Notes under the pieces: model-generated
What the model saw: only the letters and a program-made list of their open reading frames with translations
Told to the model about the DNA's origin: nothing
Databases searched by the model: none
Position numbers and translations under genes: made by a program
NCBI GenBank assembly: GCA_041651175.1
Contig: JBAZJT010000001.1
Coordinates: forward strand, 282,101-346,100
DNA from: Elusimicrobiales bacterium
GTDB lineage: Bacteria > Elusimicrobiota > Elusimicrobia > Elusimicrobiales > Elusimicrobiaceae
Direction: 5' to 3'
Length of the DNA stretch: 64,000 nucleotides
In this document: positions 56,638-64,000 of the stretch, one piece after another
Layout of the letters: each line of letters starts with the position of its first letter
How positions within the stretch are numbered: the stretch's first letter is position 1

Positions 56638-57003
56638 TCAGCGTTCCTTTAGGGATAGTTCTATCTCGTAGCGGCGCGTTTTTCGGTCAAAGGTTTCCGT
56701 CGGCGGCTCGGCTATGAGGAACTCGTAAATCTGCGTCGGGTCGTAATCGGCGAAAAAGGCGAAAGTCAGGAAGTCGTGGGTTGCAATCGCCGATAAAAGC
56801 GCGTCCCGGTCGGACTGCGTAACATTGCGAAGCGACAGCGTTCCTTCAACCTTCTGCCATTCCTTCCACGCGACGAGGCTGCCGTCGGACATGCGGATAT
56901 TGCCGCATTTGGCGGCGTCCTTGCGTTTGAACGTGGATTGCGCATGCAGCGTGAGCAATTCCGCATCCAAATGCGCGGGGTCGTAGACTTTTATCGCGTT
57001 CAC
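56638..57003 (-). CDS. Prophage tail protein of unknown function
   Basis: 121 residues, beta-rich, between the tape measure and tail tip genes (TLSLRNVTQSDRDALLSAIA, then FLTFAFFADYDPTQIYEFLI). Comparable in position to minor tail or distal tail proteins. The start overlaps the tape measure stop (ATGA). Confidence 0.6.
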   Translation of the reverse strand: MNAIKVYDPAHLDAELLTLHAQSTFKRKDAAKCGNIRMSDGSLVAWKEWQKVEGTLSLRNVTQSDRDALLSAIATHDFLTFAFFADYDPTQIYEFLIAEPPTETFDRKTRRYEIELSLKER

Positions 57004-59507
57004 ATAGCCTCCCCGTCGTGCTTCGCGCCGATTTTATAGGCAGCTTTGGCGTTCTCAACACCCCACGAAACGCCCTGCTTGATGGCGGTCGTGATTTGCT
57101 CGCATACCGCGCGCACATCCGTTTGCGAACCCATGCCGCCGTTGATTGTTATGGGCGCGTTCACAGAAACGCTCATGGTTCCGCCGCCCGCCATTGCGAC
57201 CGCGCCGGTGCTGACCGAACCCATCGCCGCCATCTCGCGCAAGCTCAATACATATTCCCCGCCGTGAACGATGGCCGGAACCGGCTGGCCTTTCATGCCG
57301 GGGACCAACCCGCCCTCGGCAAAACCCAGAAACTTGCCCAGTCCGCCGGTCAGCCCGCCGAACGCGCCGCCGGTGAACAGGTTCAGTATCCCGTACAGCG
57401 CCATCTTGGCGGCAAGCTTTGCGATAAGCTCCTCAAACGCTTTCAATATTGACTGAAAAAGATTGTCGGCCAGATTTTTAATCGCGCCGAACACGCCGCG
57501 TGCGGTGTCCAACGCCTTCCAGAACCCGCCCGCGAACGAACCCTCGAAGCTCGACATCATGCCGAGCATTTCGGTTTTCCAGTTGATACCGGCGGCGGCT
57601 GTCTCGCGCAGCGCGCTCGTCCACGCGACGCTGAACGCCGAGGCGTCTTGCGCAGCGTCCGGGGCGATATTCGGGATTTGAGGCGCGGCGGGCATGTTCA
57701 GTGTCGGCGCGGCTACCCCGCCGGAAAACACGCTTTTCACCGCCGCCAGTTTGCCGCCGACAAAATCCTGCGCCTTGCTGTAACCATTCGCCACGCTTTC
57801 GGCGATATCCTTGCCGGTGTTCAACGCAGTTTCGCCGATTATGCTGCCCCATTTCTTTACATCGTTCGCCACACCTTTAAGTGATTGGCTGATTTGCGAA
57901 TTGCCCAACGCTTCGGCGGTATCGTCCACGAACCGCCGGATAGCCGCGACCGCGCCGTTCAAGCGCAGATACTCGGCCACCGTCATAAAATCGCGGACCC
58001 AGTTCTTGAAATAATCCTTCAGGGCTTGGAATTTGTCGCTGAAAAACCGAACAAAGAAATCGGCGATAATCAGCACATCGTCCATGTAACCCCGGCATAC
58101 TTCGCGGAATGTCTGCATCAGGCTGTCCCATGTTCTGACGATGGACGACCATTTGTCGATAATGATTAGCCCGACGGCGATTAACGCGACTGCAATCAAA
58201 CCCACCGGCCCGGCGAGCGCGCCCAACGCCGAGGCGACCAGCTTCGCCGCCGCGACAATCCAACCCAACACCGGCGCAAGGCCACTTACCGCCGACACGA
58301 ACAATCCCAAACCCCAGATAGCCGGACCTAAAGCTGCGATAATCATTGCCACAGTTATCAGCCAGTTGCGCGTACCAGCGTCCAGCCCGCCTATAAACGC
58401 CGCCGCTTTTTGCGCCGCCGAGGTCAACATCTGCGTCAGCTTTACGACCGCCGGTAACGCGATGCCGCCGAGTTGGATTAACGCGACCTGCAATGTCGCC
58501 AGAGCTTTGGCAAACTGTTGGCTCGCGTCTTTGTCGGCGATATTGAAGGCATTTTTTAGGTCCTGCCCCGTCGCCTTCGCCACATCGGCGATGACCGCCC
58601 GCGCGACCTCGCCGTTCTTGCCGATGAGGTTCAGAAGTCCGATGAAACCCTCCGCTTCCGGGAACACCCGCGCCAGCGCGATTTCGTTCTCGCCGAAGTG
58701 CGCTTTCAGCGTCTGCAAAACCGCCAGCAAACCGCGTTCCCGCAGTTCCGCGCGCAACCCTTCCGCCGAAAGCCCGACAAGCGCAAGTCCGTCGCGCATT
58801 TGCTGCGTCGGTTTCAGCAAAGTCAGGAACACACCGCGCAACGCCGCGACAGTCTGCCTTGCGCCCATGCCCAACCGCGACATCGCCGCCACCGCACCTG
58901 ATACTTCGCCGAAAGACACGCCCAACTGCGCCGATACCGGCAGCAGCTTCCAGATAACCGGCGCAAGTTCGTCCAGTTGCATTTTCCCGTTGCGGACTGT
59001 GGCGACCAGCACGCCAGCCGCCGTCGCTGCGCTCAAATTCGCCGGACCGTAGGCGTTTAGAGCGGAAGTTAAAGCGTCGGCGACGATTTTGATGTCGCCC
59101 ATCCCCGCCGCCGACGCCATTGCCGATGCTTTCAACGCCTCCAGTGCGTCCGCGCCGCGTAATCCCGACTGTGCCACGAAATACAGCGCGTCAGCCAGTT
59201 CTTTCGGCCCTCTGCCGGTTTGCGAAGCAAGTGTCAGTAGGTCGCCGCGCCATGCATCCACCTGTTCGCGGCTCACGCCGATAATCGCCACAATTTTGTC
59301 TAGGCTTTCGTCGAACTGGGTGGCGAATTTTACGGCGGACAACGCGGCACCGGCGAACGGCAGCGACAGCCCGTAAGTGATTTCCTTGCCGAGCGCGGTG
59401 AACCGCCGCCCCGTGCGGGCGAGCGTCTTTTCAGCTTTGGCGAGGCCTTCCTCAAAGCTGGCTGTCCGCGCCGTCAGGTTCACTATCAGGTTGCCGATTG
59501 TCGCCAT
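57000..59507 (-). CDS. Phage tail tape measure protein
   Basis: 835 residues with the TP901-type core: LAKAEKTLARTGRRFTALGK at the start, then DALYFVAQSGLRGADALEAL and SAQLGVSFGEVSGAVAAMSR typical of the TMP core, followed by hydrophobic stretches (VGLIAVALIAVGLIIIDKW) and long helical regions. It sets tail length and helps DNA passage. At about 92 bases per 30 residues the expected tail would be roughly 120 nm (general rule, approximate). Overlaps the end of the upstream chaperone frame by 56 bases. Confidence 0.88.
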   Translation of the reverse strand: MATIGNLIVNLTARTASFEEGLAKAEKTLARTGRRFTALGKEITYGLSLPFAGAALSAVKFATQFDESLDKIVAIIGVSREQVDAWRGDLLTLASQTGRGPKELADALYFVAQSGLRGADALEALKASAMASAAGMGDIKIVADALTSALNAYGPANLSAATAAGVLVATVRNGKMQLDELAPVIWKLLPVSAQLGVSFGEVSGAVAAMSRLGMGARQTVAALRGVFLTLLKPTQQMRDGLALVGLSAEGLRAELRERGLLAVLQTLKAHFGENEIALARVFPEAEGFIGLLNLIGKNGEVARAVIADVAKATGQDLKNAFNIADKDASQQFAKALATLQVALIQLGGIALPAVVKLTQMLTSAAQKAAAFIGGLDAGTRNWLITVAMIIAALGPAIWGLGLFVSAVSGLAPVLGWIVAAAKLVASALGALAGPVGLIAVALIAVGLIIIDKWSSIVRTWDSLMQTFREVCRGYMDDVLIIADFFVRFFSDKFQALKDYFKNWVRDFMTVAEYLRLNGAVAAIRRFVDDTAEALGNSQISQSLKGVANDVKKWGSIIGETALNTGKDIAESVANGYSKAQDFVGGKLAAVKSVFSGGVAAPTLNMPAAPQIPNIAPDAAQDASAFSVAWTSALRETAAAGINWKTEMLGMMSSFEGSFAGGFWKALDTARGVFGAIKNLADNLFQSILKAFEELIAKLAAKMALYGILNLFTGGAFGGLTGGLGKFLGFAEGGLVPGMKGQPVPAIVHGGEYVLSLREMAAMGSVSTGAVAMAGGGTMSVSVNAPITINGGMGSQTDVRAVCEQITTAIKQGVSWGVENAKAAYKIGAKHDGEAM

Positions 59508-59772
59508 ATTTTCCGCCTAATGCCGCGTTGATTACCCGCACTTTCGCCAACATCTGCCGCCAGTCTTGCGTTTCACCGCCGAACTTCGGCATGAAGTCCT
59601 GCGGTTTGTACGGCTTCACGCCTTTGCCGCGAAACACGTTTGCGCCAGTCGCCGCGATTATGCCCGCCCGCAAGTCCGCTCGTTCCTCGCCGAACGGCTC
59701 GATGCCGTAATACGCCTGCCATTCGGTCAATTCGCGCGAACTGATGCGGTTCAACAACTCGCCCACCGTCAT
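59452..59772 (-). CDS. Tail assembly chaperone, second frame (gpT-like), probably made by -1 frameshift
   Basis: 106 residues from the ATG at 59772; recognisable by RISSRELTEWQAYYGIEPFG and ERADLRAGIIAATGANV, the core of lambda gpT-like proteins. The frame is open upstream of the ATG through ERKFYFRLALALGMTVGELL, which is conserved in such fused proteins, so the natural product is likely the fusion of the preceding gene with this frame. A slippery A_AAT_TTC at 59829-59823 would join them without a stop. Confidence 0.78.
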   Translation of the reverse strand: MTVGELLNRISSRELTEWQAYYGIEPFGEERADLRAGIIAATGANVFRGKGVKPYKPQDFMPKFGGETQDWRQMLAKVRVINAALGGKYGDNRQPDSEPDGADSQL

Positions 59773-59786
59773 GCCCAGAGCGAGCG

Positions 59787-60179
59787 CTAACCGGAAATAG
59801 AACTTTCGCTCCGGGCGGCGGTGAAATTTCCGGCAAGCTCCTTGACGTCGCTTTCGCTAAGCCCCGAAAGTTGCTGCGCCGCGTTGAACAGCCGGTTCAA
59901 CGCTTTCGCCGATTTCTCGCCGAGCCAGTTCGCGTCCGCTTCCGTGAACAACGGCTTGCCGTCCTCGCCGATGACGGACTGCGCCACCAGCTTCGCGCGC
60001 AGGTTCTGCATGTTCACCGTCGCGCTCTTGCCTTGGCCTTGCACGACGCCCGCTTCAAACCGGTCGCGCTCCGCGCCGGTGAGGCTTTTCAGCCGGACCG
60101 TGCCGCCCCATTCGGGGACTTCCACGTCCAGCGTCTCAATGTCCGGGACGGTTTTGATTTGGTCTTTGTTGAGCAACAT
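59787..60179 (-). CDS. Tail assembly chaperone, first frame (gpG-like)
   Basis: 130 residues: LLNKDQIKTVPDIETLDVEV, then WGGTVRLKSLTGAERDRFEA, and a helical second half (DANWLGEKSAKALNRLFNAA). Typical of the gpG-like half of siphovirus tail chaperones that guard the tape measure protein before tail polymerisation. Ends 14 bases before the second-frame ATG. Confidence 0.75.
   Translation of the reverse strand: MLLNKDQIKTVPDIETLDVEVPEWGGTVRLKSLTGAERDRFEAGVVQGQGKSATVNMQNLRAKLVAQSVIGEDGKPLFTEADANWLGEKSAKALNRLFNAAQQLSGLSESDVKELAGNFTAARSESSISG
59823..59829 (-). promoter_or_regulatory. Slippery heptamer A_AAT_TTC for -1 frameshifting
   Basis: In the first chaperone frame the codons read GGA AAT TTC; X_XXY_YYZ fits as A_AAT_TTC. 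After a -1 slip the frame continues CAC CGC CGC and reaches the second frame without a stop. GC-rich pairings (GAGCG/CGCTC) follow, but no strong pseudoknot is obvious. Confidence 0.65.
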
Positions 60180-60189
60180 ATATCCTCCG

Positions 60190-60612
60190 TTACGCCAGCG
60201 TCGGCTGGCCTGTGATTTTCAACGTCACGCTCGCCGCCAGTTTGCCGTCTACCGGCGCGTCCGGCTCGAAGTTCGTGACGAAAGCCGAAAAGCTCCATGT
60301 CGTGTTCGCCGTGTCCGGGAACACCAGCTTGAAGTGCTTTGCCGCGCGGCTTGTCAGCGCGGTCAGCAGTCCCGTCTGGCTCGCGTTGGCGGGCAGGAAG
60401 TTCAGTTCCAGTTTTATTTCGCCCGCGTCGAGCAGCCCGGCGGCGTATTCCTTGTACCCTCCCGGCGAATCATCGGCGGTCACGTCTATCGTGTCCAGCG
60501 AGACGCCCGGCCCGCCCACTTTTGACACGGCGGCTATGTCGCTAAACACCTCAGGGCTTGCGCCATCGCCCATTTTCAGTTTCGTGCCGAAACCGCTTAT
60601 CGCTTCGCTCAT
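60190..60612 (-). CDS. Major tail (tube) protein
   Basis: 140 residues, beta-rich. GVSLDTIDVTADDSPGGYKE and GEIKLELNFLPANASQTGLL, with the C-terminal VTLKITGQPTLA, are typical of siphovirus tail tube proteins of the phi105/HK97-gp10-neighbour type. It lies between the head-tail joining genes and the tail chaperones, the usual order. Confidence 0.82.
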   Translation of the reverse strand: MSEAISGFGTKLKMGDGASPEVFSDIAAVSKVGGPGVSLDTIDVTADDSPGGYKEYAAGLLDAGEIKLELNFLPANASQTGLLTALTSRAAKHFKLVFPDTANTTWSFSAFVTNFEPDAPVDGKLAASVTLKITGQPTLA

Positions 60613-60613
60613 A

Positions 60614-60994
60614 TCAATCCTCCTTGTGCCATATCAGGACGTCAGCAGTGACGCGAAATACGCCGTCGTCCGCGCTGAATCCGTCCGTTTCGTTCTCGTT
60701 GAAGGCGGCCTGTATATCGCCGCCTTTCTTGCCGTGCAACGCCGACACTGCCGCCAACGCCAGCCGCTTTGCCTCAAGATAATCCGCCGAGTAACAGTCC
60801 AGTTGGAACCGCGAGGACGCCAGCTTTGACGGCCCGCCATGCGAGGCGTATCTGATGCACGACACTTTTGCGTAAACCATCGCGGGCAACATAACCTCGT
60901 CGGGCAGCCGGACCGGATAGAGTCTGTCTCCGGCAATTGCCGATACGCCGGTGTCCTGCCGGAGCAAGTCATAGAGTGTTTGCTCAACGCTCAT
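60614..60994 (-). CDS. Tail terminator-like protein (DUF3168 family)
   Basis: 126 residues: SVEQTLYDLLRQDTGVSAIA, then RLYPVRLPDEVMLPAMVYAK and a C-terminal VFRVTADVLIWHKED, characteristic of DUF3168 tail-completion/terminator proteins. The ATG at 60994 has GGAGGAG about five bases upstream; it overlaps the upstream gene by 11 bases. Confidence 0.78.
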   Translation of the reverse strand: MSVEQTLYDLLRQDTGVSAIAGDRLYPVRLPDEVMLPAMVYAKVSCIRYASHGGPSKLASSRFQLDCYSADYLEAKRLALAAVSALHGKKGGDIQAAFNENETDGFSADDGVFRVTADVLIWHKED

Positions 60995-61490
60995 CGGACG
61001 CTCCTCCGTATTTCGCCACCAGTCGGCGATATTCCGCGTCGCAAGCCTGTATCGCTTCCTCTTTTTTCGAGTCAAACGCCGGACGCATGAACGGCTTGGC
61101 CTCAACCCGGCCCACAACCTTGTAGAACCACCGCTTGCCGGATTTATGCGACCGCACAGCCAGCGCGTGGCCGAACTCGACGAGCCTGCCATACCACACC
61201 GTCCAGTGCAGCCCGATTCTTGCCCGGACTTCGCCTTTCAGCGGGTCCGTGCTAATGGTTACGCCGATATTATCCTTGAGGTGTTCGGCGGTTTCCGGTT
61301 TGCCCTCGGTGAACAGGTTGTTTACGCCAGCGTCATACGGCGCGTTCGCCGCAGCTTGCGCCCTTATAACCTCCGCGCCCTTTTTGACGGCGCGCACGGT
61401 GGCGCGTCGCAGCTCCGGCCCGCGTATGTTTTTCAACGCCAGCTCAAGCTCCGGGATACCGTCCAGTTGGATTACGGTTATGTCGCCCAT
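60984..61490 (-). CDS. HK97 gp10-like head-tail/tail completion protein
   Basis: 168 residues: GIPELELALKNIRGPELRRA, then VKKGAEVIRAQAAANAPYDA and WYGRLVEFGHALAVRSHKSG with KPFMRPAFDSKKEEAI, the usual gp10 family blocks. It lies two bases after the stop of the adaptor gene. Confidence 0.82.
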   Translation of the reverse strand: MGDITVIQLDGIPELELALKNIRGPELRRATVRAVKKGAEVIRAQAAANAPYDAGVNNLFTEGKPETAEHLKDNIGVTISTDPLKGEVRARIGLHWTVWYGRLVEFGHALAVRSHKSGKRWFYKVVGRVEAKPFMRPAFDSKKEEAIQACDAEYRRLVAKYGGASDER

Positions 61491-61492
61491 AA

Positions 61493-61810
61493 TTACGCCA
61501 CCCGTTTGCACATAAGCTGCAATTCCTGTTTCCCGTCGGCGGGATTGATTATTTCCACGATGTCATAACCATTCCCGCCGGAAACCACACGCCAACTCGG
61601 TTTCACATCAGTGCGATACCGAATGATGACGCACACAGTGATTTCGCTGTTCACACGGGCGGATTCAAAATACTCCCGCCCGCGCAAAGGCAATACCGCC
61701 GCCCACACCGTCACAACATCAGTCCACACCGGCTTCGCTTGCCCGACGGCATCGCGGGTTATGGTCTGCCGCTGCAAGGTTACCCGCCTGTTCAGCTTGC
61801 CGGGGTTCAT
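61493..61810 (-). CDS. Phage head-tail adaptor (head closure) protein
   Basis: 105 residues: NPGKLNRRVTLQRQTITRDA, then GQAKPVWTDVVTVWAAVLPL and RGREYFESARVNSEITVCVI with IRYRTDVKPSWRVV, the standard pattern of SPP1 gp16-type adaptors. The ATG at 61810 overlaps the connector stop. Confidence 0.87.
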   Translation of the reverse strand: MNPGKLNRRVTLQRQTITRDAVGQAKPVWTDVVTVWAAVLPLRGREYFESARVNSEITVCVIIRYRTDVKPSWRVVSGGNGYDIVEIINPADGKQELQLMCKRVA

Positions 61811-62403
61811 AATGCGCGCCCCCATAGCCGATATGGCGCGAGCAGGTACTGCACGCCCATCGGCAACTCCTCGAAGCGCACATTGGCGGCGTCGCTGACG
61901 GCGATGCGGTTCTCGTACCAGTGCGCCGCCAGAAACCGCACCGCCTGACGCAAGGACTCCGGCACATTCGTCCCTGCCGCGCCGTAACCGCAGCCGAAGC
62001 CGACTTCTATCCCGTTGGCCCGCCGGAACTCCGCCGACGGGATTTGCCAGTTGTCCTTTGGCAATATCCGCGCCGGTTCGCCCATAACATCGGCGTAATA
62101 AGTCGTCGCGCTCAACACCGTCCCGACGGCATTCGCGTCCCAGAAGCGGACGAACTCAACCGCCGAGACTGGCGCAAATGGCAATGTTATTATCCCGTCC
62201 GGCGGCAATTCGTCGAGGTAAACCCGCCAACGCTGCGTGATGAGTTTGCGGTTCGTGAGCATTTCAACGCATTCGCGGGCGGTTTTTATCAGCCCGCCGA
62301 TAAGAACATCCTCATCGGCAAACTCAACCCGCGAATGCGATTTCTGCTCGGCGAGCGTTACCGGCTCGGCGGCTGGCGCGGCTATCAGCAGCGTTCCGGC
62401 CAT
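61807..62403 (-). CDS. Head-tail connector protein (gp6-like)
   Basis: 198 residues: PVTLAEQKSHSRVEFADEDV, then LIGGLIKTARECVEMLTNRK, and the C-terminal ESLRQAVRFLAAHWYENRIA with PMGVQYLLAPYRLWG. These are characteristic of HK97 gp6/phiE125 gp8-like ring connectors. Its ATG is directly before the stop of the small gene at 62404. Confidence 0.85.
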   Translation of the reverse strand: MAGTLLIAAPAAEPVTLAEQKSHSRVEFADEDVLIGGLIKTARECVEMLTNRKLITQRWRVYLDELPPDGIITLPFAPVSAVEFVRFWDANAVGTVLSATTYYADVMGEPARILPKDNWQIPSAEFRRANGIEVGFGCGYGAAGTNVPESLRQAVRFLAAHWYENRIAVSDAANVRFEELPMGVQYLLAPYRLWGRAL

Positions 62404-62550
62404 TTATTTCGCGCTCCCGACCGGGGCTTTCTTGTTCAACGGTTCAAGATATTCCTTGTGCCGCTCCGCGTCGGCGTCGGTGAGCTGGATTACCGCGCCC
62501 TCCATGTAGCCGCCGAACGGCTTTTTCACTTTGTAGAGTTTCGTTTCCAT
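62404..62550 (-). CDS. Small 48-residue prophage protein
   Basis: Encodes METKLYKVKKPFGGYMEGAV, then IQLTDADAERHKEYLEPLNK and a short tail KAPVGSAK. AGGAGG lies six bases before the ATG; the stop is directly followed by the connector ATG. Small proteins of this kind, often between capsid and connector genes, have no settled role. Confidence 0.7.
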   Translation of the reverse strand: METKLYKVKKPFGGYMEGAVIQLTDADAERHKEYLEPLNKKAPVGSAK

Positions 62551-62559
62551 AATTCCTCC

Positions 62560-63792
62560 TTATTTGAACAGCAGGTAGCTGAACGCCGAGCCTTGCGCGA
62601 CGTCCACCGACAACGCCTGCGTAAAACGCAGCCACGTCTGGTCCTGCATGAACGCGTTTGAATTATCGCCCGCGTCGTAAGCGTCCTGCGACACTTTCAC
62701 CGCCAGCCCCTCGCGCGGCGATACCAGCAACGCACGGTTGAATCTTCCGTAGACCGCGACGGTGCAATCCGCGCCCGTTCCGAGGTTCGCCGGGATGGTC
62801 GGGCATATCACATACGGCACGTTCCAGATTGTCGCCGGGATATTGCCCGTCGGAGGCTGCCAGATATACTGGTTCTGATTATCCTTGAGCTTCATCAGCT
62901 TTTTGAGACCGGTCCGGCTGATGGCAATCGTCGCGCCCAGCGAGTTCGCCGCGTTCATCGAGAATATCAGCTCCGCGATATCGTCAAAGCTGACCGATGC
63001 GCCGCCCATGCTGACGACATTCACGCCCGACGCTTTGATGACGCCCGTGAACGGGTCGCCCGCCGATGTGTCGCCCAGCAACGCGACGCGTTCGATTTCC
63101 AGCGCCATCGCCTCGCTTATCAGCTCCGACAGGAACGCAGTCAGGTTGATGGCGGTATCGCGCAACAGCTCGTCGGTGCATTTGATGACCGCCGCCATCA
63201 CCTTTGCGATTTGCTCCAGCTGGCCGAACGTCGGATTCGTGGTCGGCTTCGTCCCGCCCTCGGTTACCCAGCCGACGGATACGCTCGTCAACTGGCGCGG
63301 TAACTGCCGTTTCCACGTCGACATCGGCAGAATGTTCGCCAGTTGCATTATCGGCGAAGCGTCCTTAAGCAGCCGGATGACCTCGTATGAAAACTCGGTC
63401 GGCACGAGGTAGCCGCCCGTCGCGGGCGCGCCTTCCGTCATGACGGCTTTGATGTCAGTCAGCATCGAATGCCGCTCTTTCGCCGCCAGCAGGAAATTGC
63501 GCATGCTGCCGAATTTCTTGCCGTACTCCGACGTCCACGGTTTTTCAGCCGTGTTGCGCGGCGAGGTTTTGAACGACTCCGCGCGCTCCATCACCTCTTC
63601 CGGGCTGGAAGGCGGGACCATCCGGCCCGACGGCGCGGGATGAAGCCGCTTTACCACGTCTTCAATCAGCTTCTCGGCCTTGTCGCGGGTGAGGCAATCG
63701 TCCAGCCGCACCTCCAGCGTCTTGCGCAACTCGCCCAGCGATGCGTTGATATCCGGCTCGTTGCCGGACGGTTTTTCCGTCTGTGTTTCCAT
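62560..63792 (-). CDS. HK97-fold major capsid protein
   Basis: 410 residues. An N-terminal helical stretch (about 1-110, LGELRKTLEVRLDDCLTRDK, like the HK97 delta domain) precedes the fold: APATGGYLVPTEFSYEVIRL, then SVGWVTEGGTKPTTNPTFGQ, ALEIERVALLGDTSAGDPFT and the typical end FRVDxx-like WLRFTQALSVDVAQGSAFSY. Forms the capsid shell. The ATG at 63792 has GGAGG six bases upstream, but the frame stays open upstream as far as the IS end. Confidence 0.88.
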   Translation of the reverse strand: METQTEKPSGNEPDINASLGELRKTLEVRLDDCLTRDKAEKLIEDVVKRLHPAPSGRMVPPSSPEEVMERAESFKTSPRNTAEKPWTSEYGKKFGSMRNFLLAAKERHSMLTDIKAVMTEGAPATGGYLVPTEFSYEVIRLLKDASPIMQLANILPMSTWKRQLPRQLTSVSVGWVTEGGTKPTTNPTFGQLEQIAKVMAAVIKCTDELLRDTAINLTAFLSELISEAMALEIERVALLGDTSAGDPFTGVIKASGVNVVSMGGASVSFDDIAELIFSMNAANSLGATIAISRTGLKKLMKLKDNQNQYIWQPPTGNIPATIWNVPYVICPTIPANLGTGADCTVAVYGRFNRALLVSPREGLAVKVSQDAYDAGDNSNAFMQDQTWLRFTQALSVDVAQGSAFSYLLFK

Positions 63793-63874
63793 TTGTTTTC
63801 CTCCATCGGTTTTAGATTCGCTCAAGGTTTTGAGCGCCTTGCTTACCGCCTCCGCCAATGCGTCGGGGTCTGCG
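63793..63874 (-). pseudogene. Truncated end of a prophage head gene, in frame with the capsid gene
   Basis: The minus frame reads ADPDALAEAVSKALKTLSES then KTDGGKQ without a stop into the capsid Met. This looks like the C-terminus of a scaffold or prohead protease, or a longer capsid N-terminus, cut by the element beginning at 63875. Too short to classify. Confidence 0.45.
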
Positions 63875-64000
63875 TGTAAAGTTGCAGGCAAATTTGACCC
63901 GGAAGTTGCAGTGAATTTTGACCCTCCCGAACCCAAAAGTTACCCTGTCTGGGAAAATGCTAATTTCGGACAGGAGGGAGGGGATGATGAGCGTCAAACA
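63875..64000 (+). mobile_element. Left end of a probable IS21-family element
   Basis: Begins TGTAAAGTTGCAGG. Two ~22-base direct repeats of the form AAGTTGCAGNNAATTTTGACCC follow (63879-63900 and 63902-63924, three differences), as at the multi-repeat ends of IS21 elements. A ribosome site (GGAGGGAGGGG) and a start codon follow near the edge. The remainder is outside the window. Confidence 0.55.
63984..64000 (+). CDS. Start of a probable IstA-like transposase, cut by the right edge
   Basis: ATGATGAGCGTCAAACA reads Met-Met-Ser-Val-Lys, which fits the first residues of many IstA transposases, and GGAGGGAGGGG lies just before. Only five codons are visible, so the call rests on the flanking repeats. 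Confidence 0.4.

Overview
The window is GC-rich chromosomal DNA from a Gram-negative (diderm) bacterium. LptD, bactofilin with an M23 peptidase, an AsmA-like protein and Sec-type exported hydrolases point to an outer membrane. A B12-dependent class II ribonucleotide reductase and a two-subunit glycine decarboxylase suggest an anaerobic or microaerobic lifestyle. Taxonomy cannot be settled from the sequence; an Elusimicrobiota-like lineage is my best guess and is inference only.

Layout. 1-5200 (minus): operon pepF > xerC/D-like > ROK sugar kinase > lptD, the last running off the left edge. 5270-15670 (plus): OPT-family transporter plus a small membrane protein, AsmA-like protein, pyrE, an RlmI-like rRNA methyltransferase, nrdJ and a PAP2 phosphatase. 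15720-18260: terminator, tRNA-Leu(GAG) and rpsT (minus), facing away from an EF-G-like GTPase (plus); both divergent promoters appear to start transcription at the start codon. 18310-21990 (plus): phospholipase D-like synthase, then a BMP/PnrA-type lipoprotein and its ABC ATPase without permeases. 22200-28370 (minus): a seven-gene glycine cleavage operon gcvT-H-PA-PB, a lipoate/octanoyl transferase, an Lrp/RAM-domain protein and an HExxH membrane protein. 28390-48020 (minus): guaB > ispH-ubiA fusion > ytxH-like > carA-carB > M14 carboxypeptidase, then uvrD/pcrA > M23 > bactofilin > SurA-N-like > PfkB kinase > ABC ATPase > hipB-like > shrunken hipA > ABC permease > polysaccharide deacetylase.

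48175-64000: tRNA-Glu(UUC) followed by a prophage of siphovirus type. It has a large serine integrase, small unknown genes, lysis genes, a tail fibre-like protein, tail tip, tape measure, tail chaperones with a likely -1 frameshift, tail tube, head-tail joining proteins and an HK97-type capsid. At the right edge what looks like the left end of an IS21-family element interrupts the prophage just upstream of the capsid gene, so the phage is probably defective.

The most unusual features are these. A ~165-bp intergenic hairpin element has palindromic terminal inverted repeats (two full copies, one end fragment and isolated termini), with a compensatory base-pair change between copies. IspH and a UbiA-like prenyltransferase are fused. 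A HipBA-like module has lost its kinase core and sits in, and is translationally coupled to, an ABC exporter operon. A divergent gene pair looks leaderless. An A_AAT_TTC slippery site lies in the tail-chaperone genes. Three intrinsic-terminator-like hairpins sit directly against downstream start codons.
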